The position numbers and the translations under genes are program-made. Shown here one piece after another: positions 1 to 8,858 of a DNA stretch of 38,976 nucleotides. Each line of letters starts with the position of its first letter. Position 1 is the stretch's first letter. Origin of the DNA: Streptomyces murinus (GTDB taxonomy: Bacteria > Actinomycetota > Actinomycetes > Streptomycetales > Streptomycetaceae). Where the stretch lies: NCBI RefSeq assembly GCF_002154555.1, contig NZ_MUNF01000104.1:1-38976 (forward strand). The letters run 5' to 3'. A model generated the notes under the pieces. That model was not told the DNA's origin. It ran no database searches and worked only from the letters and a program-made list of their open reading frames with translations.

Positions 1-24
1 GGTCCACCCGGTACCGGGTGGACC
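1..24. repeat. 24-bp perfect palindrome at the window edge
   Basis: The first 24 bases form a perfect palindrome with 10-bp arms (GGTCCACCCG and its complement) around GTAC. As RNA this is a 10-bp stem with a 4-nt loop, which could be the terminator of a gene to the left. It begins exactly at base 1, so it could also be the visible part of a longer palindrome cut by the window, or a contig-end fold-back. A second small hairpin (GTCCCG/CGGGAC, 46-59) follows. Confidence 0.6.
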
Positions 25-178
25 AGGCCACCTCTGGCTCCTTCGGTCCCGGTCGGGACGACCCCGGTGGGAAGCTGTCGGCAAGATCCTTGATGCCGGG
101 GCGCCATCCATTGTTCCGTGTCCGTCAGGCGGACCTCGGCGGCGGGCGGCACCGGGTGCCGGATACGGTGGTGAGACC

Positions 179-1387
179 ATGACTGCTGCGCAGACCCCCG
201 AGGTCCCCACTCTCCTCGTCAAGATCTTCGGCAAGGACCGGCCGGGCATCACGGCCGGACTCTTCGACACCCTCGCCGCGTACTCCGTCGACGTGGTCGA
301 CATCGAGCAGGTCGTCACCCGGGGACGCCTGGTCCTGTGCGCGCTGGTGAGCCAGCCGCCGGCCGGCATCGAGGGTGATCTGCGGGCCACCGTGCACAGC
401 TGGGCCGAGTCGATGAAGATGCAGGCGGAGATCATCTCGGGCCACGGTGACAACCGTCCGCGCGGCCTCGGACGCTCCCTGGTCACCGTCCTCGGCCATC
501 CGCTCACCGCCGAGTCGACGGCCGCCATCGCCGCCCGGATCGCGAAGGCCGGCGGCAACATCGACCGTATCTTCCGGCTCGCCAAGTACCCCGTCACGGC
601 GGTGGAGTTCGCGGTCTCCGGCGTGGAGACCGAGCCCCTGCGCACCGCGCTCGCCTCGGACGCCGGGGCGCTCGGTGTGGACATCGCGGTGGTCTCCGCG
701 GGCCTGCACCGGCGCGCACAGCGTCTCGTGGTCATGGACGTGGACTCCACCCTGATCCAGGACGAGGTCATCGAGCTCTTCGCCGCCCACGCCGGCTGCG
801 AGGACAAGGTCGCCGAGGTGACGGCCGCGGCGATGCGCGGCGAGCTGGACTTCGAGCAGTCGCTGCACGCCCGTGTCGCCCTGCTGGCCGGCCTCGACGC
901 CTCCGTGGTCGAGAAGGTGCGCAACGAGATCCGGCTGACCCCCGGCGCCCGCACCCTGATCCGCACCCTGAAGCGGCTCGGCTACCAGGTCGGCGTCGTC
1001 TCCGGCGGCTTCACCCAGGTCACCGACGATCTCAAGGAACGCCTCGGCCTCGACTTCGCCCAGGCCAACACGCTGGAGATCGTCGACGGCAAGCTGACCG
1101 GCCGGGTCACCGGCGAGATCGTGGACCGCGCGGGCAAGGCGCGGCTGCTGCGCCGGTTCGCGGCGGAGGCCGGGGTGCCGCTGGTGCAGACGGTGGCGAT
1201 CGGTGACGGCGCCAACGACCTCGACATGCTGAACGCGGCCGGTCTCGGCGTGGCCTTCAACGCCAAGCCCGTGGTGCGCGAGGCCGCGCACACGGCCGTG
1301 AACTTCCCCTTCCTCGACACGGTCCTCTACCTCCTCGGCATCACCCGCGAAGAGGTCGAGGCGGCCGACACCCACGACGAGAGCTGA
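179..1387 (+). CDS. serB: Phosphoserine phosphatase SerB with N-terminal ACT domains
   Basis: 402 aa. SerB hydrolyses O-phospho-L-serine to L-serine, the last step of serine biosynthesis, in the cytoplasm. Residues about 10-170 hold two ACT-like regulatory domains (the first starts near VKIFGKDRPGI), followed by a HAD-superfamily phosphatase domain. HAD motif I is DVDST with the nucleophile D187 and acid/base D189; motif II is SGG at 275-277; motif IV is GDGANDLDM at 342-350. The length of about 400 aa matches actinobacterial ACT-HAD SerB. The ATG at 179 is the first start before the ACT domain; the upstream GGTGGTGAG is a weak ribosome site. The gene stands alone and is convergent with the SixA-type gene; a hairpin lies between them. 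By family, ACT domains suggest feedback control by serine, but the sequence alone does not prove it. Confidence 0.95.
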   Translation: MTAAQTPEVPTLLVKIFGKDRPGITAGLFDTLAAYSVDVVDIEQVVTRGRLVLCALVSQPPAGIEGDLRATVHSWAESMKMQAEIISGHGDNRPRGLGRSLVTVLGHPLTAESTAAIAARIAKAGGNIDRIFRLAKYPVTAVEFAVSGVETEPLRTALASDAGALGVDIAVVSAGLHRRAQRLVVMDVDSTLIQDEVIELFAAHAGCEDKVAEVTAAAMRGELDFEQSLHARVALLAGLDASVVEKVRNEIRLTPGARTLIRTLKRLGYQVGVVSGGFTQVTDDLKERLGLDFAQANTLEIVDGKLTGRVTGEIVDRAGKARLLRRFAAEAGVPLVQTVAIGDGANDLDMLNAAGLGVAFNAKPVVREAAHTAVNFPFLDTVLYLLGITREEVEAADTHDES

Positions 1388-1510
1388 GACACCCCCGCGG
1401 GGGTCACCGGGCTCCTGGCGCCCCGCACGCACGGACGCCGGGTCGATCCCCTGGCGTGGCGCACGCGCGGATGTGGGGGCCACGAGCGCCCGCTGCCCGG
1501 TAAAGGAGAC

Positions 1511-1543
1511 AGGCCCGGTGGCCCGGCTCGCGGCGCCGGGCCT
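1511..1543. terminator. Hairpin between serB and the SixA-type gene
   Basis: AGGCCCGG (1511-1518) pairs with CCGGGCCT (1536-1543); an alternative tighter stem uses GGCCCGG at 1520-1526. It sits between convergent genes, about 125 nt after serB and 56 nt after the sixA-like stop, so it can serve both. There is no U-tract, as is common in Streptomyces. A shorter palindrome ACCCCCGCGGGGGT (1391-1404) lies just after the serB stop. Confidence 0.5.
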
Positions 1544-1598
1544 TCGTCATGTCGTCCGGGCCCGCGTCCATGCCCGGGTCCGGCGCTTCGGGGTCATC

Positions 1599-2117
1599 TC
1601 ACTCCGACGGCGCCCAGTAATCCGTCAGTCTGGCCACGCCCGGCTCCAGGCCCTTCCAGGAACCCTCGAAGGAGAGCACCGCGAAGGCGGCGGCCGGGAA
1701 GCCGCGGCGGTTCATCCGGTCGCGGGCGTCCTCGTCGGCCGAGCCGGCCAGGATCTCGGCCAGGCCATGGACCCCCGGGTTGTGGCCGATCAGGATCAGG
1801 GTGCCCACGTCGTCCGGGACCTCGTTCAGCAGCGCGATCAGCTGGCCGGGGGAGGCTTCGTAGACCCGCTCCTCGTAGACGGTCTTCGGCCGGTGGTCCA
1901 GTTCGTGCACGGCGAGCTTCCAGGTCTCGCGGGTCCGGGTCGCGGTAGAGCACAGGGCCAGGTCGAAGCCGAGGCCGGCGTCGGTCAGTCTGCGCCCGGC
2001 GACGGCCGCGTCCATCCGGCCCCGCTCGGCGAGCGGGCGCTCATGGTCGGACACCTGGGGCCAGTCGGCTTTCGCATGCCGGAAAAGGGCGATCCTGCGG
2101 GGTTCTGCGACGCTCAT
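1599..2117 (-). CDS. SixA-type phosphohistidine phosphatase (histidine phosphatase superfamily)
   Basis: 172 aa. Histidine phosphatase (phosphoglycerate-mutase-like) fold; SixA relatives remove phosphate from phosphohistidine residues in signalling or transport proteins. The RHAK motif (R13, H14; H14 the likely nucleophile) follows the first beta strand, and the second catalytic histidine is in GHNPGV (H112). CSTATRTRET near residues 56-64 matches the family's substrate-pocket arginine region. The short length with no extra domain fits SixA rather than phosphoglycerate mutase. It is convergent with serB and has no obvious operon partner. The substrate is unknown; assignment to SixA is by family only. 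Confidence 0.85.
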   Translation of the reverse strand: MSVAEPRRIALFRHAKADWPQVSDHERPLAERGRMDAAVAGRRLTDAGLGFDLALCSTATRTRETWKLAVHELDHRPKTVYEERVYEASPGQLIALLNEVPDDVGTLILIGHNPGVHGLAEILAGSADEDARDRMNRRGFPAAAFAVLSFEGSWKGLEPGVARLTDYWAPSE

Positions 2118-2195
2118 GCGTCCCAGCTTCGCATGAAACAGGCCATGGGGCGCAGGGAGTTGACATGCGGATTCACCATGCGGGGCGGCTCCCGG

Positions 2196-2402
2196 TCAGC
2201 GCGTGAGCAGCAGCTGCGCGCGCTCGACGAGGTGGGCTATCGCCGGGTCCGCGTTCGCCGCGTGCGCGTCCGAGGGGTTCAGTATCAGCAGGAACAGGAC
2301 ACCGAAGGCGAGCACGGGCAGTGCGAGGGCCCACCAGGGCAGCCGCATGTCGACGCCGCCCGTGGTCGCCGGGTGGGTCCGGAAGTGGGTGCGGGCGGGC
2401 AT
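2196..2402 (-). CDS. Small single-pass membrane protein, unknown function
   Basis: 68 aa starting MPARTHFRTHP. The ATG at 2402 is chosen because GGAGG lies 5 nt upstream (ggaggcgacc-ATG); the frame stays open further upstream but without a ribosome site. One hydrophobic segment, roughly residues 19-38 (LPWWALALPVLAFGVLFLLIL), is followed by a short polar tail (NPSDAHAANADPAIAHLVERAQLLLTR), suggesting an anchored protein with an exposed C-terminus, or possibly a signal peptide ending at AHA-A. The family is not recognised. The gap to the next gene upstream on this strand (stop at 2619) is about 216 nt and contains the palindrome CCCCTAGGGG (2523-2532). Confidence 0.65.
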   Translation of the reverse strand: MPARTHFRTHPATTGGVDMRLPWWALALPVLAFGVLFLLILNPSDAHAANADPAIAHLVERAQLLLTR

Positions 2403-2618
2403 GGTCGCCTCCGTGGCCCTTGAGCGGTTCGTGCGACCGCCCCCTGCGGTCACCACTCGAAGGTACGGAATCCCGGGCCGCCAACCCATCAGGTTTTCCA
2501 CCCAGTTACCCCTGACCCTTACCCCCTAGGGGACAGGGGGGCCAGCACCACCATCCACCGGAAACACCTGGTGGGCGGGGCCTGGCCGGGCGGCGTCAGA
2601 GGCGCGCGGCGGGGGGCG

Positions 2619-2738
2619 TCACGGGGACGCGATGGTCGCGACGATGGCGATGATGACGAAGATCGCGAAGAAGGAGCCGAAGACGAGCAGCATCTTCTTC
2701 TGACCGTTTCGCGGATTCGGGTCGAGCACAGGCTGCAT
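2619..2738 (-). CDS. 39-aa SGM_5486-family transporter-associated membrane protein
   Basis: Reading the minus strand from ATG 2738 gives 39 residues starting MQPVLDPNPRNGQKKMLLVF and ending in TIASP before TGA. It has a short basic N-terminus (NGQKK) and one transmembrane helix (about residues 16-36). I recognise the DPNPxNGQKKMLLVFG pattern as the tiny SGM_5486-type protein that accompanies CynX/NimT MFS transporters in Streptomyces. It starts 43 nt after the MFS stop on the same strand, consistent with co-transcription. Its role is unknown; a small subunit or stabiliser of the transporter is an inference. The ribosome site is weak. Confidence 0.8.
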   Translation of the reverse strand: MQPVLDPNPRNGQKKMLLVFGSFFAIFVIIAIVATIASP

Positions 2739-2781
2739 GCGCCCAGTCTCGCACCCCTCCCCCGGCGGCCGTGCGCGGGGG

Positions 2782-4173
<1,392 letters not shown>

Positions 4174-4180
4174 GAGACCC

Positions 4181-4204
4181 ATCATAGAATCATAGGATGA
4201 TTGG
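4181..4204. promoter_or_regulatory. Phased octamer direct repeats in the MFS/GntR divergent promoter
   Basis: Three contiguous 8-bp units, ATCATAGA, ATCATAGG and ATGATTGG, lie between the MFS start and the GntR start (4265), the only AT-rich patch for kilobases. The outer part also reads as ATCAT-N11-ATGAT, an inverted repeat. Minus-strand TATGAT and plus-strand TAGGAT resemble -10 hexamers. A GntR operator is an inference from position. Confidence 0.45.
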
Positions 4205-4264
4205 TTGTCCATTCCAGGAACCACCGGAGCGTGCGTGCCCCGGTCTGTCGTGCGAAGGTGTGCC

Positions 4265-4954
4265 ATGCCTCTGAGCCACCCGCGCCGTTCGGCCCTCTCC
4301 GAGCAGGTGATCGCCGAACTGCGCAACCAGATCGCCACCGGTGAGTGGCCGGTCGGCTCCCGTATCCCGACCGAGCCCGAGCTGGTCGAGCAGCTGGGAG
4401 TCGCCCGCAACACGATCCGCGAGGCCGTGCGCGCGCTCGCCCACAACGGACTGCTGGACATCCGGCAGGGCTCGGGCACCTATGTGGTGGCGACCAGCGA
4501 GCTGGCCGGCGTGATGCACCGCCGGTTCGCCGACGCGGACCCCCGGCACATCGCCGAGGTGCGCGCCACACTGGAGTCGGCCGCGGCCAAGCTCGCCGCC
4601 GAACGGCGCACCGAGAAGGACCTCAAGCAGCTGGACGCGCTGCTGCTGCGCCGCGAGGAGGCCTGGGAGAGCGGCGAGGCGGAGTCCTTCGTGACCGCGG
4701 ACGCCACCTTCCACCTGGCCGTGGTGGGCGCCTCGCACAACGAGGTCATGACGGCGATGTACGCCGACCTGGGCGAGCTGCTGCGGGACGCGCTGCGCGC
4801 GGACGTCGGCGCCGAGCTGACGCCGGGGGCGCACATGGACCACACCCGCCTGGTGGACGCGATCCGCACGGGCGACACCGAGGCGGCGGCCAGGGAGGCG
4901 GCGAGCTACCCCTTCCAGTGCCGTCCGGGACGGCCCGGCACCGGCATCGGCTGA
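4265..4954 (+). CDS. FadR/FCD-type GntR-family transcriptional regulator
   Basis: 229 aa from ATG 4265 (MPLSHPRRSALSEQ), chosen because AAGGTG lies 6-11 nt upstream; the frame is open to 4205 without a ribosome site. Residues about 10-75 are a GntR winged helix (EQVIAELRNQIATGEWPVGS ... TIREAVRALAHNGLLDIRQG ... GTYVV). Residues about 95-215 are an FCD effector domain with the metal-ligand pattern D-x3-H in DATFH and a later His in HMDHTRLVDAI. FCD regulators normally bind small carboxylates and release DNA. It is divergent from the CynX/NimT-type MFS gene, its probable target through the octamer repeats at 4181-4204. It is closely similar to the regulator at 8859-9560. Effector unknown. Confidence 0.88.
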   Translation: MPLSHPRRSALSEQVIAELRNQIATGEWPVGSRIPTEPELVEQLGVARNTIREAVRALAHNGLLDIRQGSGTYVVATSELAGVMHRRFADADPRHIAEVRATLESAAAKLAAERRTEKDLKQLDALLLRREEAWESGEAESFVTADATFHLAVVGASHNEVMTAMYADLGELLRDALRADVGAELTPGAHMDHTRLVDAIRTGDTEAAAREAASYPFQCRPGRPGTGIG

Positions 4955-4963
4955 CGGCCCGGT

Positions 4964-5311
4964 TCAGCGCACCTTCTGGTGGCTGATCCACGCCGAGCCG
5001 ACCTCCTTCCAGCAGCGCCCGGTGAGCCGTACCGTCAGCGCGGGCCCGGCGTCCACCGGCGCGCTGTCGGTGTCGATGTCCCACCAGCGGGTGCACTCGA
5101 TGTGCAGGCGTACCCGGTCGGTGTCGACATAGGGGTTGTGGCAGTAGGCGACCACATGGGAGCCGGTCACCGCGGTCCGGCAGGCGGCACCGAACAGGTC
5201 CGGCGCGGGCGGCCCCGCGCTCGCGTGCGCGTGCGGCGTCGCGTCGTACGGCAGGGCGAGTGCGAGGGCGGCGGCCAGGGTCAGCGGGGCCAGGCAGCGG
5301 GACAGGCGCAC
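4964..5311 (-). CDS. Small secreted protein with four cysteines, unknown function
   Basis: 115 aa from GTG 5311, with GAGGAGG 8 nt upstream. The N-terminus is a classic signal peptide: MRLSR, a hydrophobic run of Leu/Ala to about residue 21, and a likely cleavage after AHA (residue 30). The mature part of about 85 residues has four cysteines (C44, C57, C73, C100), enough for two disulfides, and several aromatic residues. No catalytic motif is visible. It is convergent with the GntR regulator with only 9 nt between stops. I do not recognise the family; secretion is the only firm inference. Confidence 0.7.
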   Translation of the reverse strand: MRLSRCLAPLTLAAALALALPYDATPHAHASAGPPAPDLFGAACRTAVTGSHVVAYCHNPYVDTDRVRLHIECTRWWDIDTDSAPVDAGPALTVRLTGRCWKEVGSAWISHQKVR

Positions 5312-5450
5312 AAGGGGGACCTCCTCGGCCGGGCTGCGGAGGGATGCGCCGGATGAACGCGCGCCTCTTCAGGGTGCGTCGCGCGCGGGGTGGCCCGCCC
5401 GACCGGTGAGCCGAACGGGTGATGACGCCGGGCGGCACGGGGCGGGGCGG

Positions 5451-5498
5451 GTACGGCGAAGGCCCGCCCCCTGTGCGGGGTGCGGGCCTTCGCCGTAC
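5451..5498. terminator. Strong bidirectional terminator after fabI
   Basis: 17-bp perfect arms, 5451-5467 (GTACGGCGAAGGCCCGC) and 5482-5498. The 14-nt spacer itself contains CCCC/GGGG, extending the stem by four more pairs with one bulge. It lies 34 nt beyond the fabI stop, on the downstream side of the fabG-fabI operon. Confidence 0.85.
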
Positions 5499-5532
5499 TG
5501 CCGTCCTGCGGGTTTACGCCGGGTGTGAGCGC

Positions 5533-6300
5533 TCAGGCGCCGATGGCGTGCAGACCGCCGTCCACGTGGATGATCTCGCCGGTGGTCTTCGGGAACCAGT
5601 CGCTGAGCAGGGCGACGATGCCCTTGCCGGCCGGCTCCGGGTCCTTCAGGTCCCACTCCAGCGGGGAGCGGCTGTCCCACACGGCGGCCAGGTCGCCGAA
5701 GCCCGGGATGGACTTGGCGGCCATGGAGCCGATCGGGCCCGCGGAGATGAGGTTGCAGCGGATGTTCTGCTTGCCCAGGTCACGCGCCATGTAGCGGTTG
5801 GTGGCCTCCAGGGCGGCCTTGGCCGGGCCCATCCAGTCGTACTGCGGCCAGGCGTACTGGGCGTCGAAGGTGAGGCCCACGACCGAGCCGCCGTTCTGCA
5901 TCAGCGGCAGGCAGGCCATGGTGAGCGACTTCAGGGAGAACGCCGAGACATGCATGGCGGTGGCCACGGACTCGAACGGCGTGTTCAGGAAGTTGCCGCC
6001 GAGCGCGTCCTGCGGCGCGAAGCCGATGGAGTGCACGACGCCGTCCAGGCCGCCCAGCTCCTCGCCGACGAGGTCGGCCAGGCGCGCGAGGTGCTCCTCG
6101 TTGGTCACGTCCAGCTCGATGACCTTGGTCGGCTTCGGCAGCTTCTTGGCGATGCGCTCGGTCAGCGTGGGCCGCGGGAAGGCGGTCAGGATGATCTCGG
6201 CGCCCTGCTCCTGGGCCTGCTTCGCGGCGTGGAAGGCGATGGAGGACTCCATCAGCACACCGGTGATCAGGATGCGCTTGCCCTCGAGAATTCCACTCAT
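5533..6300 (-). CDS. fabI: Enoyl-[acyl-carrier-protein] reductase (NADH), FabI/InhA type
   Basis: 255 aa. Reduces the trans-2 double bond of enoyl-ACP, the last step of each fatty-acid elongation cycle, in the cytoplasm. SDR fold with the FabI-specific variants: the nucleotide loop LITGVLMESSIAFHAAK instead of TGxxxGIG, LDVTNEEH near 63-70, VHSIGFAP at 89-96, and the catalytic pair Y154 and K161 spaced by six residues (QYDWMGPAK), as in InhA. The C-terminus carries TTGEIIHVDGG. Length is normal for actinobacterial FabI. It starts 5 nt after the fabG stop, so the two are one operon. FabI/InhA is the target class of isoniazid and triclosan; nothing here indicates resistance. Confidence 0.96.
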   Translation of the reverse strand: MSGILEGKRILITGVLMESSIAFHAAKQAQEQGAEIILTAFPRPTLTERIAKKLPKPTKVIELDVTNEEHLARLADLVGEELGGLDGVVHSIGFAPQDALGGNFLNTPFESVATAMHVSAFSLKSLTMACLPLMQNGGSVVGLTFDAQYAWPQYDWMGPAKAALEATNRYMARDLGKQNIRCNLISAGPIGSMAAKSIPGFGDLAAVWDSRSPLEWDLKDPEPAGKGIVALLSDWFPKTTGEIIHVDGGLHAIGA

Positions 6301-6305
6301 GGTGA

Positions 6306-7010
6306 TCAGTGACCCATTCCCAGTCCGCCGTCAACGGGGATGACGGCTCCAGTGATGTACGAGGCGTCGTCCGACGCGAGGAACCGGACCGCTGCGGCGA
6401 TCTCCTCCGGCCGTGCGTAGCGGCCGAGCGGCACCTGCGACACGATGCCCTGGCGCTGCTCGTCGCTGAGCACCTTGGTCATGTCGGTGTCGACGAAACC
6501 GGGCGCGACGACGTTGAAGGTGATGTTGCGCGAGCCCAGCTCACGGGCGAGCGAGCGCGCGAAGCCCACCAGGGCGGCCTTGGAGGCGGCGTAGTTCGCC
6601 TGCCCCGCCGAGCCGAGCAGGCCGACCACGGAGGAGATCAGGACGACACGGCCCTTCTTGGCGCGCAGCATGCCGCGGTTGGCACGCTTGACGACGCGGA
6701 AGGTACCGGTGAGGTTGGTGTCGATGACCGAGGTGAAGTCCTCCTCGGACATGCGCATCAGGAGCTGGTCCTTGGTGATGCCGGCGTTGGCCACCAGCAC
6801 CTCGACGGGACCGTGCTGGTCCTCGATCTCCTTGTAGGCCTGCTCCACCTGCTCGGGGTCGGTGATGTCGCACTTGACGGCCAGGAAGCCCGCCGGCGGC
6901 TCACCCGAGCGGTACGTGATCGCGACCTTGTCGCCGGCGTCGGCGAAAACGCGGGCGATGGCGAGGCCGATGCCCCGGTTTCCTCCGGTGACGAGAACCG
7001 AGCGGCTCAA
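6306..7010 (-). CDS. fabG: 3-oxoacyl-[acyl-carrier-protein] reductase
   Basis: 234 aa. Reduces 3-ketoacyl-ACP with NADPH in fatty-acid elongation. Rossmann motif TGGNRGIG at 8-15, NAG at 75-77, catalytic N100, S127, Y140 and K144, and the C-terminal SYITGAVIPVDGG all fit FabG. I place the start at a TTG (7010) because the protein then begins (M)SRSVLVTGGNRG with AGGGTG a few bases upstream, the normal N-terminus for this family; the frame runs open to 7223 but that extension (Arg/Pro-rich) is not FabG-like. It is the first gene of the fabG-fabI operon. Its upstream region is shared with divergent tldD and carries an inverted repeat at 7128-7157. Confidence 0.94.
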   Translation of the reverse strand: MSRSVLVTGGNRGIGLAIARVFADAGDKVAITYRSGEPPAGFLAVKCDITDPEQVEQAYKEIEDQHGPVEVLVANAGITKDQLLMRMSEEDFTSVIDTNLTGTFRVVKRANRGMLRAKKGRVVLISSVVGLLGSAGQANYAASKAALVGFARSLARELGSRNITFNVVAPGFVDTDMTKVLSDEQRQGIVSQVPLGRYARPEEIAAAVRFLASDDASYITGAVIPVDGGLGMGH

Positions 7011-7127
7011 CGGATCACCCTTTCGATAGCGGTCTGCTAGAGGTCCGACAACCCGCCCGAACACCTGGATGGCAGGCGGCTTCATCGAAAACCTATCGGT
7101 ACGGCCGCGTCCGTGGGCATTCGGGCA

Positions 7128-7157
7128 CCGACAGTGGCGCGGGACCGTCACTGTCGG
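7128..7157. promoter_or_regulatory. 30-bp inverted repeat between fabG and tldD
   Basis: Perfect 9-bp arms CCGACAGTG (7128-7136) and CACTGTCGG (7149-7157) with a 12-bp spacer, so arm centres are 21 bp apart, two helical turns. It lies just upstream of the CATAAT -10-like box at 7165 and covers the expected -35 position of the tldD promoter. That placement suits a dimeric repressor or activator site. Which regulator binds is unknown. Confidence 0.5.
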
Positions 7158-7162
7158 GTCCC

Positions 7163-7170
7163 TACATAAT
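7163..7170 (+). promoter_or_regulatory. Putative -10 box of tldD
   Basis: TACATAAT at 7163-7170 is AT-rich in a GC-rich leader and resembles an extended sigma-70-type -10 (CATAAT). No clear -35 is seen; that position lies in the inverted repeat. It implies an untranslated leader of about 85 nt before tldD. Confidence 0.4.
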
Positions 7171-7261
7171 CGCGGGGTCCGGGTCCGAAAGGGGTGTGGT
7201 CCGTGGGGCCGCTCGCGCGCCATGATCGGAGCCCACAGGCCACGACAGCAGGGAGACCTCC

Positions 7262-8788
7262 GTGCCCCATTCCATCGACGAAGCCTTCACCGCGCTTCCG
7301 CTCAGGTCCCTCGCCGACGCCGCGCTCGCCCGCGCGCGCTCGCTCGGGGCCGAGCACGCGGACTTCCGCTTCGAGCGGGTGCGGAGCGCGGCCCTGCGGC
7401 TGCGCGACGCCCGGCCCTCGGGGTCCTCGGACACCACCGACCTCGGGTACGCGGTCCGGGTCGTGCACGGCGGTACGTGGGGCTTCGCCTCCGGGGTCGA
7501 TCTGACCCTGGACGCGGCGGCCCGGGTCGCCTCCCAGGCGGTCGCCATGGCCAAGCTGTCCGCGCAGGTGATCAAGGCGGCCGGTTCCGACGAGCGGGTG
7601 GAGCTGGCGGACGAGCCGGTGCATGCCGACCGGACGTGGGTCTCGTCGTACGAGATCGATCCGTTCAGCGTGCCGGGCGAGGAGAAGGCGGCGCTGCTCG
7701 CGGACTGGAGCGCGCGGCTGCTGGCGGCGGACGGGGTGAGCCATGTGGACGCCTCGCTGCTCACCGTGCACGAGAACAAGTTCTACGCCGATACGGCCGG
7801 GACCGTCACCACCCAGCAGCGGGTGCGGCTGCATCCCGAGCTGACCGCGGTGTCGGTGGACGAGTCCAGCGGGGAGTTCGACTCCATGCGGACGCTGGCG
7901 CCGCCGGCCGGGCGCGGCTGGGAGTACCTGACCGGGACCGGCTGGGACTGGGACGGCGAACTGGCGCGGATTCCGGAGCTGCTGGCCGAGAAGATGCGGG
8001 CGCCGAGCGTGGAGCCGGGCCTGTACGACCTGGTGGTCGACCCCTCCAACCTGTGGCTGACGATCCACGAGTCCATCGGGCACGCCACCGAGCTGGACCG
8101 CGCGCTCGGCTACGAGGCCGCGTACGCCGGTACCTCCTTCGCCACCTTCGACCAGCTGGGCAAGCTCAGGTACGGCTCCGAGCTGATGAACGTCACCGGC
8201 GACCGCACCGCCGAGCACGGCCTGGCCACCATCGGGTACGACGACGAGGGCGTCGAGGCGCAGTCCTGGGACCTGGTGAAGGACGGCACGCTGGTCGGCT
8301 ACCAGCTGGACCGCAGGATCGCCCGGCTGACCGGCTTCGAGCGGTCCAACGGGTGCGCGTACGCCGACTCCCCCGCCCATGTGCCGGTGCAGCGTATGGC
8401 CAACGTGTCGCTGCGCCCGGACCCCGCGGGGCTGGCCACCGAGGATCTGATCGGGGGCGTGGAGCGGGGCATCTACGTGGTCGGGGACCGCTCGTGGTCG
8501 ATCGACATGCAGCGCTACAACTTCCAGTTCACCGGGCAGCGCTTCTTCCGGATCGAGAACGGGCGGCTCGCCGGGCAGCTCAAGGACGTCGCCTACCAGG
8601 CCACCACGACCGACTTCTGGGGTTCGATGGCGGCGGTCGGCGGCCCGGGGACGTACGTCCTGGGCGGCGCCTTCAACTGCGGCAAGGCCCAGCCGGGGCA
8701 GGTGGCCGCGGTGTCCCACGGGTGCCCCTCCGCGCTGTTCCGCGGCGTGAACATCCTGAACACCGCGAACGAGTCCGGCCGCGACTGA
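7262..8788 (+). CDS. tldD: TldD-type metalloprotease subunit (TldD/PmbA family)
   Basis: 508 aa from GTG 7262 with GGGAG upstream. TldD and TldE (PmbA) form a heterodimeric zinc protease that degrades unfolded or modified peptides and trims peptide natural products such as microcin B17 in E. coli. The zinc motif HESIGH (H269, E270, H274) is the TldD-type HExxxH; the following E/D-rich helix (HATELDR) and the C-terminal barrel with GGxGTYVLGGAFNCGKAQPGQ match the family. Its partner tldE at 12571 has no zinc motif, as expected. In this window the two are split by a 3.5-kb opposite-strand cassette. Confidence 0.9.
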   Translation: MPHSIDEAFTALPLRSLADAALARARSLGAEHADFRFERVRSAALRLRDARPSGSSDTTDLGYAVRVVHGGTWGFASGVDLTLDAAARVASQAVAMAKLSAQVIKAAGSDERVELADEPVHADRTWVSSYEIDPFSVPGEEKAALLADWSARLLAADGVSHVDASLLTVHENKFYADTAGTVTTQQRVRLHPELTAVSVDESSGEFDSMRTLAPPAGRGWEYLTGTGWDWDGELARIPELLAEKMRAPSVEPGLYDLVVDPSNLWLTIHESIGHATELDRALGYEAAYAGTSFATFDQLGKLRYGSELMNVTGDRTAEHGLATIGYDDEGVEAQSWDLVKDGTLVGYQLDRRIARLTGFERSNGCAYADSPAHVPVQRMANVSLRPDPAGLATEDLIGGVERGIYVVGDRSWSIDMQRYNFQFTGQRFFRIENGRLAGQLKDVAYQATTTDFWGSMAAVGGPGTYVLGGAFNCGKAQPGQVAAVSHGCPSALFRGVNILNTANESGRD

Positions 8789-8829
8789 GAGGGGCTGCCG
8801 TCTCCCGGTCCGTGAGGGATGACCCTCCG

Positions 8830-8849
8830 GCCGGGGTCCGGTCCCCGGC
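8830..8849. terminator. Short hairpin between tldD and the GntR gene
   Basis: GCCGGGG (8830-8836) pairs with CCCCGGC (8843-8849) across a 6-nt loop in the 70-nt gap between two convergent genes. The stem is only 7 bp and has no U-tract, so this is a modest candidate. Confidence 0.4.
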
Positions 8850-8858
8850 GGGCCGTGC

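Noticed and set aside
1473..2423. 316-codon plus-strand frame antisense to the SixA-type gene; an AAAGGAG ribosome-like site precedes a GTG at 1518
   Set aside because: The product is Arg/Gly/Val-rich with no domain, and the opposite strand carries a clear phosphatase with both catalytic histidines. The site is likely chance next to the hairpin.
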